From Streptococcus sp. CSL10205-OR2 (GTDB taxonomy: Bacteria; Bacillota; Bacilli; Lactobacillales; Streptococcaceae), in contig NZ_JAOTIN010000009.1 in assembly GCF_025660655.1 (NCBI RefSeq), forward strand, positions 19,488-83,487: DNA of 64,000 nucleotides. Direction: 5' to 3'. The translations under genes and the position numbers were made by a program. Every line of letters starts with the position of its first letter. Position 1 is the first letter of the stretch. This document shows, one piece after another, positions 1 to 8,437 of the stretch. A model generated the notes under the pieces. The model was not told the origin of the DNA, did not search any database, and saw only the letters and a program-made list of their open reading frames with translations.

Positions 1-566
1 ATATCTTTTGGATAAAGGGCTCCTGTTGGATTATTGGGATTGATAAGAACAATAGCTTTGGTGTTTGACGTGATTTTCGACTTCATATCTTCTATATCTG
101 GATACCATTCTGATTGCTCATCACAGATATAATGAACAGCACGACCACCAGACAAGCTAACAGCTGCTGTCCATAACGGATAATCAGGCATGGGCACTAA
201 AACTTCATCACCATCATCAAGTAGACCTTGCATAGACATGGTAATCAATTCACTAACACCATTTCCAATAAAAATATCATCAATATCAATATTAGGGAAA
301 TTCTTGGTTTGACAGTATTGCATAATCGCTTTTCTGGCACTAAAAATACCCTTACTATTTGAATAGCCTTCACTATCTCTTGCATTCATGATAAGGTCTC
401 TAATCACCTCATCTGGCGCTGTAAAACCAAATTCTGCTGGATTACCAGTATTTAGCCTCAAAATTTTCTTACCATCAGCTATCATGCGATTAGCTTCATC
501 AAGAACAGGTCCTCTGATATCATAGGCAACATGTTCTAATTTAGATGATTTTTCATATCGTTTCAT
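1..566 (-). CDS. PLP-dependent aminotransferase, AlaT-like (N-terminal part; runs off the window)
   Basis: The first 188 codons of a fold-type I aminotransferase are present; the rest lies beyond base 1. The start is ATG at 564-566, preceded by a GAGG-type ribosome site. Visible family marks are the substrate-loop sequence LNTGNPAEFGF near residue 40 and NPNNPTGALYP near residue 178, which contains the Asn that contacts the cofactor ring. The PLP-binding lysine is not in the window. Family members of this kind (AlaT and relatives) transfer amino groups between alanine or similar amino acids and 2-oxo acids in the cytoplasm. The gene is divergent from the universal stress gene, with 158 bp between them. 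The substrate cannot be decided from this fragment. Confidence 0.85.
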   Translation of the reverse strand, partial: MKRYEKSSKLEHVAYDIRGPVLDEANRMIADGKKILRLNTGNPAEFGFTAPDEVIRDLIMNARDSEGYSNSKGIFSARKAIMQYCQTKNFPNIDIDDIFIGNGVSELITMSMQGLLDDGDEVLVPMPDYPLWTAAVSLSGGRAVHYICDEQSEWYPDIEDMKSKITSNTKAIVLINPNNPTGALYPKD

Positions 567-690
567 AGTTTTTACCTCGTGTTAAGTATTATAGAACTAA
601 TTTTAAAAAAAGTAAAATAGCAATAGTGATAAATTTTTACCTTTTTAGAGAACTCTTCTCAAACTATTATTATTTTTTTACTAAAAGTTG

Positions 691-696
691 TATAAT
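691..696 (+). promoter_or_regulatory. -10 box of the universal stress gene
   Basis: TATAAT lies 28 bp before the ATG at 725, with a good GGGAGG ribosome site between them at 711-716. No convincing -35 hexamer is seen at 17 bp. Confidence 0.5.
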
Positions 697-724
697 AAAG
701 ATAGAAATAAGGGAGGTGTTTACT

Positions 725-1162
725 ATGACTTACCAATATAAACGTATTTTAGTTGGTATTGATGGCTCACCACAAGCTGAGATTGCTTTAAAAAAAGGCA
801 TTCAAATTGCAATCAACGATAACGCAGAACTAATTCTAGCACACGTCATTGACACACGCGCGACACAAAGCGTTGCTACCTTAGATGGTTTTGTCTTTGA
901 ACAATTAGAAAATGAAGCTAGTCGTACCCTGGAAAAATATAAGGACATGGCTAAAAAAAGAGGACTGCAAAAAATAAAAACTCTGATTGAGTTTGGAAAT
1001 CCAAAGACTCTTTTAGCAACAGACATCCCTGAAAAAGAAAATATTGATTTAATTATGCTTGGTGCAACAGGTCTTAGCACCTTTGAAAGATTGCTGATTG
1101 GTTCATCTTCTGAGTATATTATGCGCCACGCTGCTGTTGATATTCTCATTGTTAGAAAATAA
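725..1162 (+). CDS. universal stress protein, UspA family
   Basis: A 145-residue cytoplasmic single-domain Usp protein. The reading frame stays open upstream to 626, but ATG at 725 has the strong GGGAGG ribosome site and gives the family-typical start MTYQYKRILVGIDGS. The ATP-binding pattern G-x2-G-x9-G-S/T is complete (G113, G116, G126, S127), so this is the nucleotide-binding type. Such proteins help cells survive stress, but their targets are mostly unknown. The gene is single, divergent from the aminotransferase gene, and ends at a strong shared hairpin. Confidence 0.93.
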   Translation: MTYQYKRILVGIDGSPQAEIALKKGIQIAINDNAELILAHVIDTRATQSVATLDGFVFEQLENEASRTLEKYKDMAKKRGLQKIKTLIEFGNPKTLLATDIPEKENIDLIMLGATGLSTFERLLIGSSSEYIMRHAAVDILIVRK

Positions 1163-1164
1163 TA

Positions 1165-1198
1165 AAAATAGAGATTTCTATTCAGAAATCTCTATTTT
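1165..1198. terminator. bidirectional terminator
   Basis: A perfect 15-bp stem (1165-1179 with 1184-1198) with a 4-base loop. A and T runs on the flanks let it work for the convergent usp and HAD genes. It overlaps the stop codon of the HAD gene. Confidence 0.9.
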
Positions 1199-2575
1199 AG
1201 TTCTTAATGCCTTTTGAATTTGGCGATCAAGTTCTCGTTTGATAGCTGGTTCTGGTGCAAATCGTTCTTCCCAATTATCAGGTTTTAAAATCTTATGAGT
1301 GACAGGATCAAAATGAGCCTTCCCATCTGGGAAAATTTTTCCCATGTTAGCGCCATGAACTGTATCAAAAAATGGTTTAGGATCAACACCCATGAGAACG
1401 AAACTACCATAGGTGAAATAAAGTAGATCTGTCAAGGCGTCAACTTGGCCAACAATACTTTCTCCCTCATAAGGTTTTCGGGCGACTTTTTTTGTGGCAT
1501 CATCTATCGCAGTGTGTAAATCTACCACTGCTTTTTTAAAGTCCTGATTATTACCTTGGCTTGTTGCATAAAGAAATTCGACAATTTCTTCCACTTTAAA
1601 GCCTGATCGATAGCTCGCCTGTTCTAAACTATAGGCTTTGGGGACTTGACGCGTTTCCCCGTCCATCAGCTGGTGGAAATCCTTGACTTTATTGAAATTT
1701 TCATCCTTACTCTTAAAGGTCTGACTAGGATATAAATGAACAAGACCATAGTGATCAAGAGCTTTAGAAATACCATCGTTATTATTAGTATCCGTAATAT
1801 AGTGAGCTATTTTTTTAACTGATTCCTTAGCATTACCCATAGCAACGCCAACACCAACTCCTGATAGCATTTCGATGTCATTATCAGAGTCTCCAAAAGC
1901 CATCACTTCTGAAATATCAAATCCAAAAAAATCACCAACAAGTGAAATACCCTTTAACTTAGACTGATTTTTGGAGATGAGGTCAGCAGAATAAGGGCTA
2001 CTTCTTGTCACTGTTAATTGAGGGAAACGGTCTTCTATTTTTCTGGTTTCTTGCTGACTAGCTACTAGCACCACTTGAAAAATAGGTTGACGCATCATGG
2101 TTAGTAAAGTAGCTCTATTTTGAGGTTTAAACCGTCGAATCAAATGTTTAAAACTTTTTTCAACCGTTTTAGCCATCTTTTTAGGAATGAGACGACTGAC
2201 AATTTGACCAAAACGACTCGTTCCCATATTGATAATTTGTGAACCAACTAACCCTGAGACCGTTCCTAGAGAAATCTCTTTTTTTTGATCAGAAGCGTAC
2301 TTAATCACCTTGTAAACCACTGATTTTGGCAGGGTATTTTGGTATAAAATGCGATCTCTCGTAAAAATATATTGCCCATTATAAGTAATGGCAAAATCAA
2401 GCCCTAGATTATCCATAAAAGGGTCAACAAAACCAGGACCACGCCCAGTAGCTAGTCCTACAACAATTCCTTGTTTTTTCATTTCTTTTATTGCTTGATG
2501 GGTTGATTTTTGGACTGATTTAATATCGTTTAAAAGTGTCCCATCAATATCAAAACAAACTGCTTTTATTGCCAA
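1178..2575 (-). CDS. Cof-type HAD phosphatase fused to an all-alpha NTP-pyrophosphatase-like domain
   Basis: A 465-residue two-domain protein. Residues 1-280 form a Cof/HAD-IIB hydrolase: DxDGT nucleophile motif at D9 and D11, and the metal-binding GDSDND motif at 228-233. Residues 290-440 resemble MazG/PRA-PH all-alpha NTP pyrophosphatases, with acidic residues E329, E330, E333, D379 and D383 in the expected EExxE...D arrangement. The HAD half would remove phosphate from small phosphorylated metabolites; the second half would cut NTPs to NMP and pyrophosphate. This suggests a house-cleaning enzyme, by inference. The start codon is TTG at 2573-2575, supported by an AGAGGG ribosome site and the immediate start of the HAD fold. 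It is divergent from the asparaginase gene. Confidence 0.85.
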   Translation of the reverse strand: MAIKAVCFDIDGTLLNDIKSVQKSTHQAIKEMKKQGIVVGLATGRGPGFVDPFMDNLGLDFAITYNGQYIFTRDRILYQNTLPKSVVYKVIKYASDQKKEISLGTVSGLVGSQIINMGTSRFGQIVSRLIPKKMAKTVEKSFKHLIRRFKPQNRATLLTMMRQPIFQVVLVASQQETRKIEDRFPQLTVTRSSPYSADLISKNQSKLKGISLVGDFFGFDISEVMAFGDSDNDIEMLSGVGVGVAMGNAKESVKKIAHYITDTNNNDGISKALDHYGLVHLYPSQTFKSKDENFNKVKDFHQLMDGETRQVPKAYSLEQASYRSGFKVEEIVEFLYATSQGNNQDFKKAVVDLHTAIDDATKKVARKPYEGESIVGQVDALTDLLYFTYGSFVLMGVDPKPFFDTVHGANMGKIFPDGKAHFDPVTHKILKPDNWEERFAPEPAIKRELDRQIQKALRTKIEISE

Positions 2576-2644
2576 TTAAAATCCCTCTGTTCAGTTTTTA
2601 TGCTAAAATAAGTATAGCATATTTTTTAGAAAGCTGAGATTCTT

Positions 2645-3604
2645 ATGAAAAAAATTCTTGTGCTCCACACAGGCGGAACTATTGCTATGCATAGTGATCG
2701 TTCAGGTCACATTGTCACAAATGATAATAATCCTATGGCGAGTGTTGAGGTCAATCTTGATAATATTGAACTGACGGTTAAAAATATTTTAAATGTTCCT
2801 AGTCCTCATATCACTGTTGATCACATGCTTCTTTTATTTCGTCACATTAAAGAAGCTGATAAAAAGTTTGATGGTGTTGTTATTACTCACGGAACAGATA
2901 CTCTTGAAGAAACGGCTTATTTCCTTGATACCATGGCAATTCCAAACATCCCCATTGTCTTAACTGGCGCCATGAGAAGTTCTAATGCGCTTGGTAGTGA
3001 CGGTATTTATAATTACCTTTGTGCGTTAAGAGTTGCTGCCCATCCTAAAGCTTATGACAAAGGTGTTTTAGTGGTGATGAATGAAGAAATTCATGCCGCC
3101 AAATATGTCACTAAAACGCATACTACTAATGTTTCAACCTTTCAAACACCAACACATGGTCCACTTGGTATTATGATGAAAGACGATATTCTTTTCTTTA
3201 AAACAGCTGACCCGCGTGTCCGTTTTGATTTACATCATATCTCTGGTGTTGTTCCAATCATTAAAGCCTATGCAGGAATGGAAGATGATTTGATTAATCT
3301 CTTACAACCTGATGGTATTGATGGTGTTGTCGTAGAAGCATTTGGTGCTGGAAATATGCCACCCAAAGCTGCAATTGCTTTAGAGAATTTGATAAAAGGT
3401 GGAACGCCTGTTGTCCTTGTTTCTCGTTGTTTTAATGGGATTGCTGAAGCTATCTATGATTATGAAGGTGGCGGTATTCAATTATCCCAAGCAGGTGTTA
3501 TGTTTGTCAAAGAATTAAATGCTCAAAAAGCCAGACTAAAATTATTAATTGCTCTTAATGCCGGCTTAACGGGAGAAGCCTTGAAAGAATACATTGAAGG
3601 TTAA
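2645..3604 (+). CDS. L-asparaginase, type I
   Basis: A 319-residue cytoplasmic asparaginase that converts L-asparagine to aspartate and ammonia. The N-terminal catalytic threonine motif is HTGGTI (T9, T12). The second catalytic motif HGTDT is at 82-86, with T84 and D85. There is no signal peptide, which fits the cytoplasmic low-affinity type. Length is normal for the family. The gene is monocistronic and is followed by a clear hairpin terminator. A weak promoter (TTCAGT, 17 bp, TATAGC) may lie in the 69-bp gap from the divergent HAD gene. Confidence 0.93.
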   Translation: MKKILVLHTGGTIAMHSDRSGHIVTNDNNPMASVEVNLDNIELTVKNILNVPSPHITVDHMLLLFRHIKEADKKFDGVVITHGTDTLEETAYFLDTMAIPNIPIVLTGAMRSSNALGSDGIYNYLCALRVAAHPKAYDKGVLVVMNEEIHAAKYVTKTHTTNVSTFQTPTHGPLGIMMKDDILFFKTADPRVRFDLHHISGVVPIIKAYAGMEDDLINLLQPDGIDGVVVEAFGAGNMPPKAAIALENLIKGGTPVVLVSRCFNGIAEAIYDYEGGGIQLSQAGVMFVKELNAQKARLKLLIALNAGLTGEALKEYIEG

Positions 3605-3626
3605 TATAAAATAATAAAGTAATATT

Positions 3627-3655
3627 AAAGCAGTAAGTGAATGACTTACTGCTTT
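3627..3655. terminator. terminator between the asparaginase gene and recG (convergent)
   Basis: A 12-bp perfect stem (3627-3638 with 3644-3655), 5-base loop, then a T-rich stretch. It probably serves both converging genes. Confidence 0.85.
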
Positions 3656-3671
3656 TGTGTTGTTAATCGTT

Positions 3672-5687
3672 TTAATCAAATGTTTCTTGTGGTTTGAGAT
3701 TAATAGCTAAAAGAGACCAGTCTGGATTTTCTTCCCAGTTGTCTTTTGACACAATTGTTTGTGCGACTTGTCTGGCTTCTTCTAAGATATGATAATCTTC
3801 TACAATATCTGCTGTTTTAAATTCTGGAAGTCCAGATTGTCTTGTACCAAAAATTTCACCTGCTCCTCTCATTTTTAAATCTTCCTCAGCAAGAACGAAA
3901 CCATCTGTTGTCTCTGTCATTATTGTCATGCGTTGTTTACCATATTGAGTTTTAGGATTTGCAACCAAAATGGCATAGGATTGCTTTTCCCCACGACCAA
4001 CACGACCTCTTAGCTGATGGAGTTGACTAAGCCCAAAACGATCGGCATCCATAATTATCATGATGGTGGCATTTGGAACATTGACCCCAACTTCGATAAC
4101 TGTTGTTGATACCAAAATATCAATTTGATGCTTTTTAAACCCTTGCATAATGGCATCTTTTTCAGCAGTTTTCATCCTACCGTGTAAAAGAGCAACTCTT
4201 GCTTTACCAGTAAAATGATGGTCCAATTCCTCATACAAACTGACAGCATTTTTTAAATCAAGCGCTTCTGATTCTTCAATCAAGGGTGAAATAACATAGA
4301 CTTGTGCTTGTTTAGCCATTTCTTTTTCCAGCCAAGTTAAAACGGTTGGTAATTGTTCGTGTTTGACCCAACGGGTAATAATTTTTTTTCTACCAGCAGG
4401 TAGTTCATCGATAATAGAAACATCCATCTCCCCAAAGGCAGTAATCGCCAAAGTTCTTGGAATAGGCGTTGCTGTCATCATTAAAACATCAGGATTATTT
4501 CCTTTTTCACGAAAAAGACGACGTTGTTTAACACCAAAACGGTGCTGTTCATCTGTTATCACAAGTCCTAATTTATGATAATTGACCGCTTCTTGAATCA
4601 AGGCATGCGTCCCAACAATCATCTCAACACTTCCATCAGCAATGGCTTTAAGCGATGCTTTTTTAGCAGCGACAGTCATTCCCGATGTTAACAGGGCAAT
4701 AGTGTTTTCTGGGAACAGTTGTGATAAACTTTGAAAATGTTGTTCAGCCAGTATTTCTGTAGGTACCATCATTGCTGACTGAAAACCAGCTGTAAAAGCC
4801 GCGTACATTGCTAATCCGGCAACGACTGTTTTACCAGACCCCACATCTCCTTGCAAAAGGCGATTCATGTGTGCGCCTGAGGTCATATCAGTTAAAATGT
4901 CCGTTAATGAGTTTTCTTGAGCTTTTGTTAATTGAAAAGAGAGTTCTTTAATTTTTTGATTAACTTTTTCTTGGTTAATGGGTAAACTCAAGCCATTTGT
5001 TTCTAATTTATTTTCTTTTTTCAATACCTGTAACTGCATCTGAAAATAAAGTAATTCTTCAAATTTAATACGTCTTAAGGCTTGTCTATATTCCTCAATG
5101 TCTTTAGGAAAATGCATAGCCATAACGGCTCTTTGTCGTCCTAAAAGGCGATAACGATTGAGTAAAACATCAGGCAAATTTTCTTTAATCAAGTCTCCAT
5201 AGCCTGACTCAAAGGCTATTTTTATGATTTTAATAAGCTGATATTGAGAAATCCCTTTTGCCACATGATAAACAGGTTGAAGGTCATCATCAACTTGAGC
5301 CAATAATTTCATACCAGTTAAAGAGGATTTTAACTGGTCCCACTTACCAAAAACAGCGGTTGCTTTTCCAACAGTTATTTTGTCTTGTAAATAAGGTTGA
5401 TTAAAAAAATTAACGCCAATAACAGCTTCGCCTTGTCTTAGTTTAAAATGCAATCTATTTTTTTTGAAACCATAGTACTGCACATTTGGTGGGGCAACAA
5501 CTGTTCCGGTAATGACTGCCTTTTCCCCATCTACCAATTCTTCTACCAAGCGACTTTTAAAATTTTCATACCTAAAAGGAAAGTATAATAAAAGGTCTTC
5601 CATGGAAAAAATACCAAGGGCATTAAATTTTTCAGCGGATTTAGGTCCCAACCCTTTAAGCACGGTAATGTTATCATTTAAGTCCAC
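3672..5687 (-). CDS. recG: ATP-dependent DNA helicase RecG
   Basis: A 671-residue helicase that remodels stalled replication forks and branch-migrates Holliday junctions. The N-terminal wedge/OB region (about 1-150) opens with a KGLGPKSAEK helix-hairpin-helix-like segment. Walker A GDVGSGKT is at 280-287 and the DEQH box at 379-382. The conserved C-terminal motifs for fork binding, including LHQLRGRVGRG, are present. Length is as expected. It follows alr in the same direction, but a hairpin lies between them, so it may be only partly co-transcribed with aroG-acpS-alr. Confidence 0.97.
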   Translation of the reverse strand: MDLNDNITVLKGLGPKSAEKFNALGIFSMEDLLLYFPFRYENFKSRLVEELVDGEKAVITGTVVAPPNVQYYGFKKNRLHFKLRQGEAVIGVNFFNQPYLQDKITVGKATAVFGKWDQLKSSLTGMKLLAQVDDDLQPVYHVAKGISQYQLIKIIKIAFESGYGDLIKENLPDVLLNRYRLLGRQRAVMAMHFPKDIEEYRQALRRIKFEELLYFQMQLQVLKKENKLETNGLSLPINQEKVNQKIKELSFQLTKAQENSLTDILTDMTSGAHMNRLLQGDVGSGKTVVAGLAMYAAFTAGFQSAMMVPTEILAEQHFQSLSQLFPENTIALLTSGMTVAAKKASLKAIADGSVEMIVGTHALIQEAVNYHKLGLVITDEQHRFGVKQRRLFREKGNNPDVLMMTATPIPRTLAITAFGEMDVSIIDELPAGRKKIITRWVKHEQLPTVLTWLEKEMAKQAQVYVISPLIEESEALDLKNAVSLYEELDHHFTGKARVALLHGRMKTAEKDAIMQGFKKHQIDILVSTTVIEVGVNVPNATIMIIMDADRFGLSQLHQLRGRVGRGEKQSYAILVANPKTQYGKQRMTIMTETTDGFVLAEEDLKMRGAGEIFGTRQSGLPEFKTADIVEDYHILEEARQVAQTIVSKDNWEENPDWSLLAINLKPQETFD

Positions 5688-5721
5688 GGCTTTCCTCCAT
5701 CTTCTTTCTTATTAGTAAAAC

Positions 5722-5754
5722 AAAACTCTTGTAAATCTATTATACAAGAGTTTT
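5722..5754 (-). terminator. terminator after alr
   Basis: A 12-bp perfect stem (5722-5733 with 5743-5754) around a 9-base loop. On the minus strand it is followed by a T-rich run. It separates alr from recG. Confidence 0.75.
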
Positions 5755-5763
5755 TCTTTATTT

Positions 5764-6867
5764 TCACTCATATTCTCTAGGAATTCGCTCACTAAGTAGA
5801 CATAAAACTTCATAATTAATTGTTTTTCTTTGTTGAGCTACTTGAGTTGCTGTAATGGTTTGGTCACCATCTCTACCAATTAAAGTGACTTTTGTTCCCA
5901 GTGGGTAATAGTTAGGTAAACGAATCGTCATCTGGTCCATTGACACACGTCCAACAATCTCACAAAATTCTCCGTCAACTAGAACCGAAAAACCTTGCAT
6001 ATCTCTAGTCCAACCATCCGCATAACCGATAGGAACCGTTCCTATCCATTCTGTTTTTTGAGCCTGATAAGTAGCACCGTAACCAACCAAGTCGCCACTA
6101 TTAATCTCTTTCACATTGACCAAAGCAGATTCTAGATGAAGGGCTGGTTTTAATGGATAAGGAAGGTCTAAATCAACACCACTTGGGTTAAGACCATAAA
6201 GTGCGATTCCTATCCTGACAGCAGTCATGATACTATCTGTATGCCATAGACTGGCTGCTGAGTTAGAGGTGTGAATAATTGCTGGTTTGTCTTCTAATTG
6301 GTTGATTAATTCTTTAAAGAAAGTTAGTTGTTGCTGATACTGACTGTCATCTGTTTCATCTGCTGTTGCAAAATGAGTAAAAATACCTTCAATTCTTGCA
6401 CCATATTCTTTGAGTCCTTTAATCAGTTGATTGGTTTGTTGAAGACTTCTGACACCAATTCTCCCCATCCCTGAGTCTACTTTAATATGAACGGATAGCT
6501 GAGATAAAGACAGTCCTTCTTTTTTTACCATTTCAAGCCATTCTATACTTGCAATGGTCACGACCAGATCATACTGAATAGCAACTTTTATTTCATCAGG
6601 AAGTATTGCACCTAACACTAAAATAGGTTTTTTCACTCCAGATTGACGCAGTTCTAAACCTTCATCAATATTAGAAACACAAAAGGTATCTACTTGATTT
6701 TCAATTGATTTGGCAACATTAACGGCACCATGACCATAAGCATTGGCTTTTACCACAGCAAAAAATTGTGTTTTTTGAGGGAGATGACTTTTAATAGTCT
6801 CAATATTATCACTAATTGCTTGCAAATTAATCTTAGCCCTCGTTGGCCGATGTATACTAGAAACCAT
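5764..6867 (-). CDS. alr: alanine racemase
   Basis: A 367-residue PLP enzyme that makes D-alanine for peptidoglycan and teichoic acid. The cofactor lysine is K40 in the motif [10 protein letters not shown]. The C-terminal catalytic tyrosine is in LVGYGATY near residue 265. The frame starts with ATG at 6867, 1 bp after the acpS stop, a typical acpS-alr pair. Length is normal. Confidence 0.97.
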   Translation of the reverse strand: MVSSIHRPTRAKINLQAISDNIETIKSHLPQKTQFFAVVKANAYGHGAVNVAKSIENQVDTFCVSNIDEGLELRQSGVKKPILVLGAILPDEIKVAIQYDLVVTIASIEWLEMVKKEGLSLSQLSVHIKVDSGMGRIGVRSLQQTNQLIKGLKEYGARIEGIFTHFATADETDDSQYQQQLTFFKELINQLEDKPAIIHTSNSAASLWHTDSIMTAVRIGIALYGLNPSGVDLDLPYPLKPALHLESALVNVKEINSGDLVGYGATYQAQKTEWIGTVPIGYADGWTRDMQGFSVLVDGEFCEIVGRVSMDQMTIRLPNYYPLGTKVTLIGRDGDQTITATQVAQQRKTINYEVLCLLSERIPREYE

Positions 6868-6868
6868 C

Positions 6869-7219
6869 TTAATCCTCCAAAATCACACTAGCCTGCACAA
6901 AGTGACCGCTATGAGAAATACTAATAAATATCTTACCATCAAAAGGAGCTTTAGAAACATAGGGAGCTCCTTTAGCATTATTTAATACTTCAATATCTTG
7001 AAAGGTTATCTTACCTATACCTGTTCCCAACGCTTTAGCAAAAGCTTCTTTTGCTGCCCAACGTCCAGCCAAATATTCTATTTGACGCTTGCCTTTCAAT
7101 TGCTGAAAAACAGCTTCCTCTTGATTGGTTAAGATCCGATTTAAAAAAGAATTATTTTTAGCATACACTTTTTGAATGGCTGATACATCTTGTAAATCAA
7201 TACCGTGCCCAATAATCAT
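6869..7219 (-). CDS. acpS: holo-[acyl-carrier-protein] synthase
   Basis: A 116-residue AcpS that transfers the 4'-phosphopantetheine arm of CoA to acyl carrier protein. The metal-binding Asp is in GIDLQDV (D8) and the second signature [11 protein letters not shown] is intact near residues 53-63. Trimeric AcpS proteins are normally about 115-125 residues, so it is full length. It sits between the DAHP synthase gene and alr, in an order common to streptococci. Confidence 0.96.
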   Translation of the reverse strand: MIIGHGIDLQDVSAIQKVYAKNNSFLNRILTNQEEAVFQQLKGKRQIEYLAGRWAAKEAFAKALGTGIGKITFQDIEVLNNAKGAPYVSKAPFDGKIFISISHSGHFVQASVILED

Positions 7220-7254
7220 AGTAACCTTCTACATTCTAACCATCATTAGAACCT

Positions 7255-8286
7255 TTAATCAGCTAATGTCTGGTAAATTTCTTTGACTAATTTCTCAGTT
7301 TTTTCCCAACCCAAACAAGGGTCTGTTATCGATTTGCCAAATACTTCTGGTCTATCTTGACGACCATCTTCTAGATAGGATTCAATCATAAAACCTCTAA
7401 CGAATTGCTTAATCATTTCATTCCAATCACGATTTATCAGTGTTTGGCGGACAATTCTAATTTGTTCTAAATAGTCTTTTCCTGAATTATCGTGATTGGT
7501 ATCAATAATTACAAAAGGGTTACTTAAATGCATCTCTTTATAGTGAGCAATCGTTTTTAACAAGCAATCATAGTAATAGTTTGGAATGTGTTCACCATGT
7601 TCATTCATTGCTCCTCTTAAAATCGCATGAACAAAAGGATTGCCATCTGTTTCAACTTCTGCATCATGATAAATAAAATTTTGTTTGTTTTGAGCAGCAT
7701 AAATGCCGTTGAACATGACGTTAAGATTGCCAGAAGTCGGATTTTTCATTCCTACTGGTGTATCAATACCAGAAGCAAGAAACCTATGCTCTTGATCTTC
7801 AACAGATCTAGCACCAACAGCATGATAGGAAACAAGATCATCAATTAATTGATAGTTAGAAGTGTAGACCATTTCATCAGCAGTGGTTAATCCTGTCTCT
7901 GTAATCACACGGTAATGGAGTCTTCTAACCATTTTGATACCATTGATTAAATCTGGTAATTCTCGAAAATTGGGTTGATGAACCAAACCTTTATAGCCAG
8001 TGCCATTAGTTCTTGGTTTTGCTGTGTAGACTCGCATGACCATAAATAATTTATCTTTAACTTCTTCTTGCAGTTTTGATAAACGCTTGGCATATTCTAA
8101 CACAGCCTCTTCATTATCTGATGAACAAGGTCCTATCAGTAATAATAGACGTTGGTCTTCACCTTTAATGATACTTGCTAATTCATTATCTCTTATTTGT
8201 TTTTTTCTTAAAAACGGCCCTGTCAGTGTTGTCGTTTTTTTTAATGCTTTAATATCTATTTTGCCACTTTTTTGGTGGATTCCCAT
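7255..8286 (-). CDS. aroG: 3-deoxy-7-phosphoheptulonate (DAHP) synthase, AroG/F type
   Basis: A 343-residue class I DAHP synthase. It joins phosphoenolpyruvate and erythrose-4-phosphate in the first step of the shikimate pathway. Motif LLIGPCSSD near residue 55 and VGMKNPTSGNLNV near residue 187 are characteristic. A GTG five codons upstream also opens the frame. ATG at 8284-8286 is preferred because GGAG sits 8 bases before it. It heads the aroG-acpS-alr group. I cannot tell which amino acid inhibits it. Confidence 0.92.
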   Translation of the reverse strand: MGIHQKSGKIDIKALKKTTTLTGPFLRKKQIRDNELASIIKGEDQRLLLLIGPCSSDNEEAVLEYAKRLSKLQEEVKDKLFMVMRVYTAKPRTNGTGYKGLVHQPNFRELPDLINGIKMVRRLHYRVITETGLTTADEMVYTSNYQLIDDLVSYHAVGARSVEDQEHRFLASGIDTPVGMKNPTSGNLNVMFNGIYAAQNKQNFIYHDAEVETDGNPFVHAILRGAMNEHGEHIPNYYYDCLLKTIAHYKEMHLSNPFVIIDTNHDNSGKDYLEQIRIVRQTLINRDWNEMIKQFVRGFMIESYLEDGRQDRPEVFGKSITDPCLGWEKTEKLVKEIYQTLAD

Positions 8287-8363
8287 ATTTTTCTCCAACA
8301 CATTAATTGATGTTTTTTCTGAACAAAATGTTTTTTAATGTGAGCCAACAACTTTTTAATGAA

Positions 8364-8404
8364 AAAGAGTCGCACCCATCAGTAGAGATGGGTTGCGAAT
8401 CTTT
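8364..8404 (-). terminator. terminator after secA
   Basis: A long GC-containing hairpin with one bulge and one mismatch, arms near 8368-8380 and 8387-8403, followed on the minus strand by five T. It ends the secA transcript and isolates aroG. Confidence 0.85.
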
Positions 8405-8437
8405 GTCATCTTTGAAGTAACGTTAGAAAATTAACGG

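Noticed and set aside
626..724. Longer N-terminus of the universal stress protein
   Set aside because: The extra residues are AT-rich coding noise that would cover the promoter and ribosome site.
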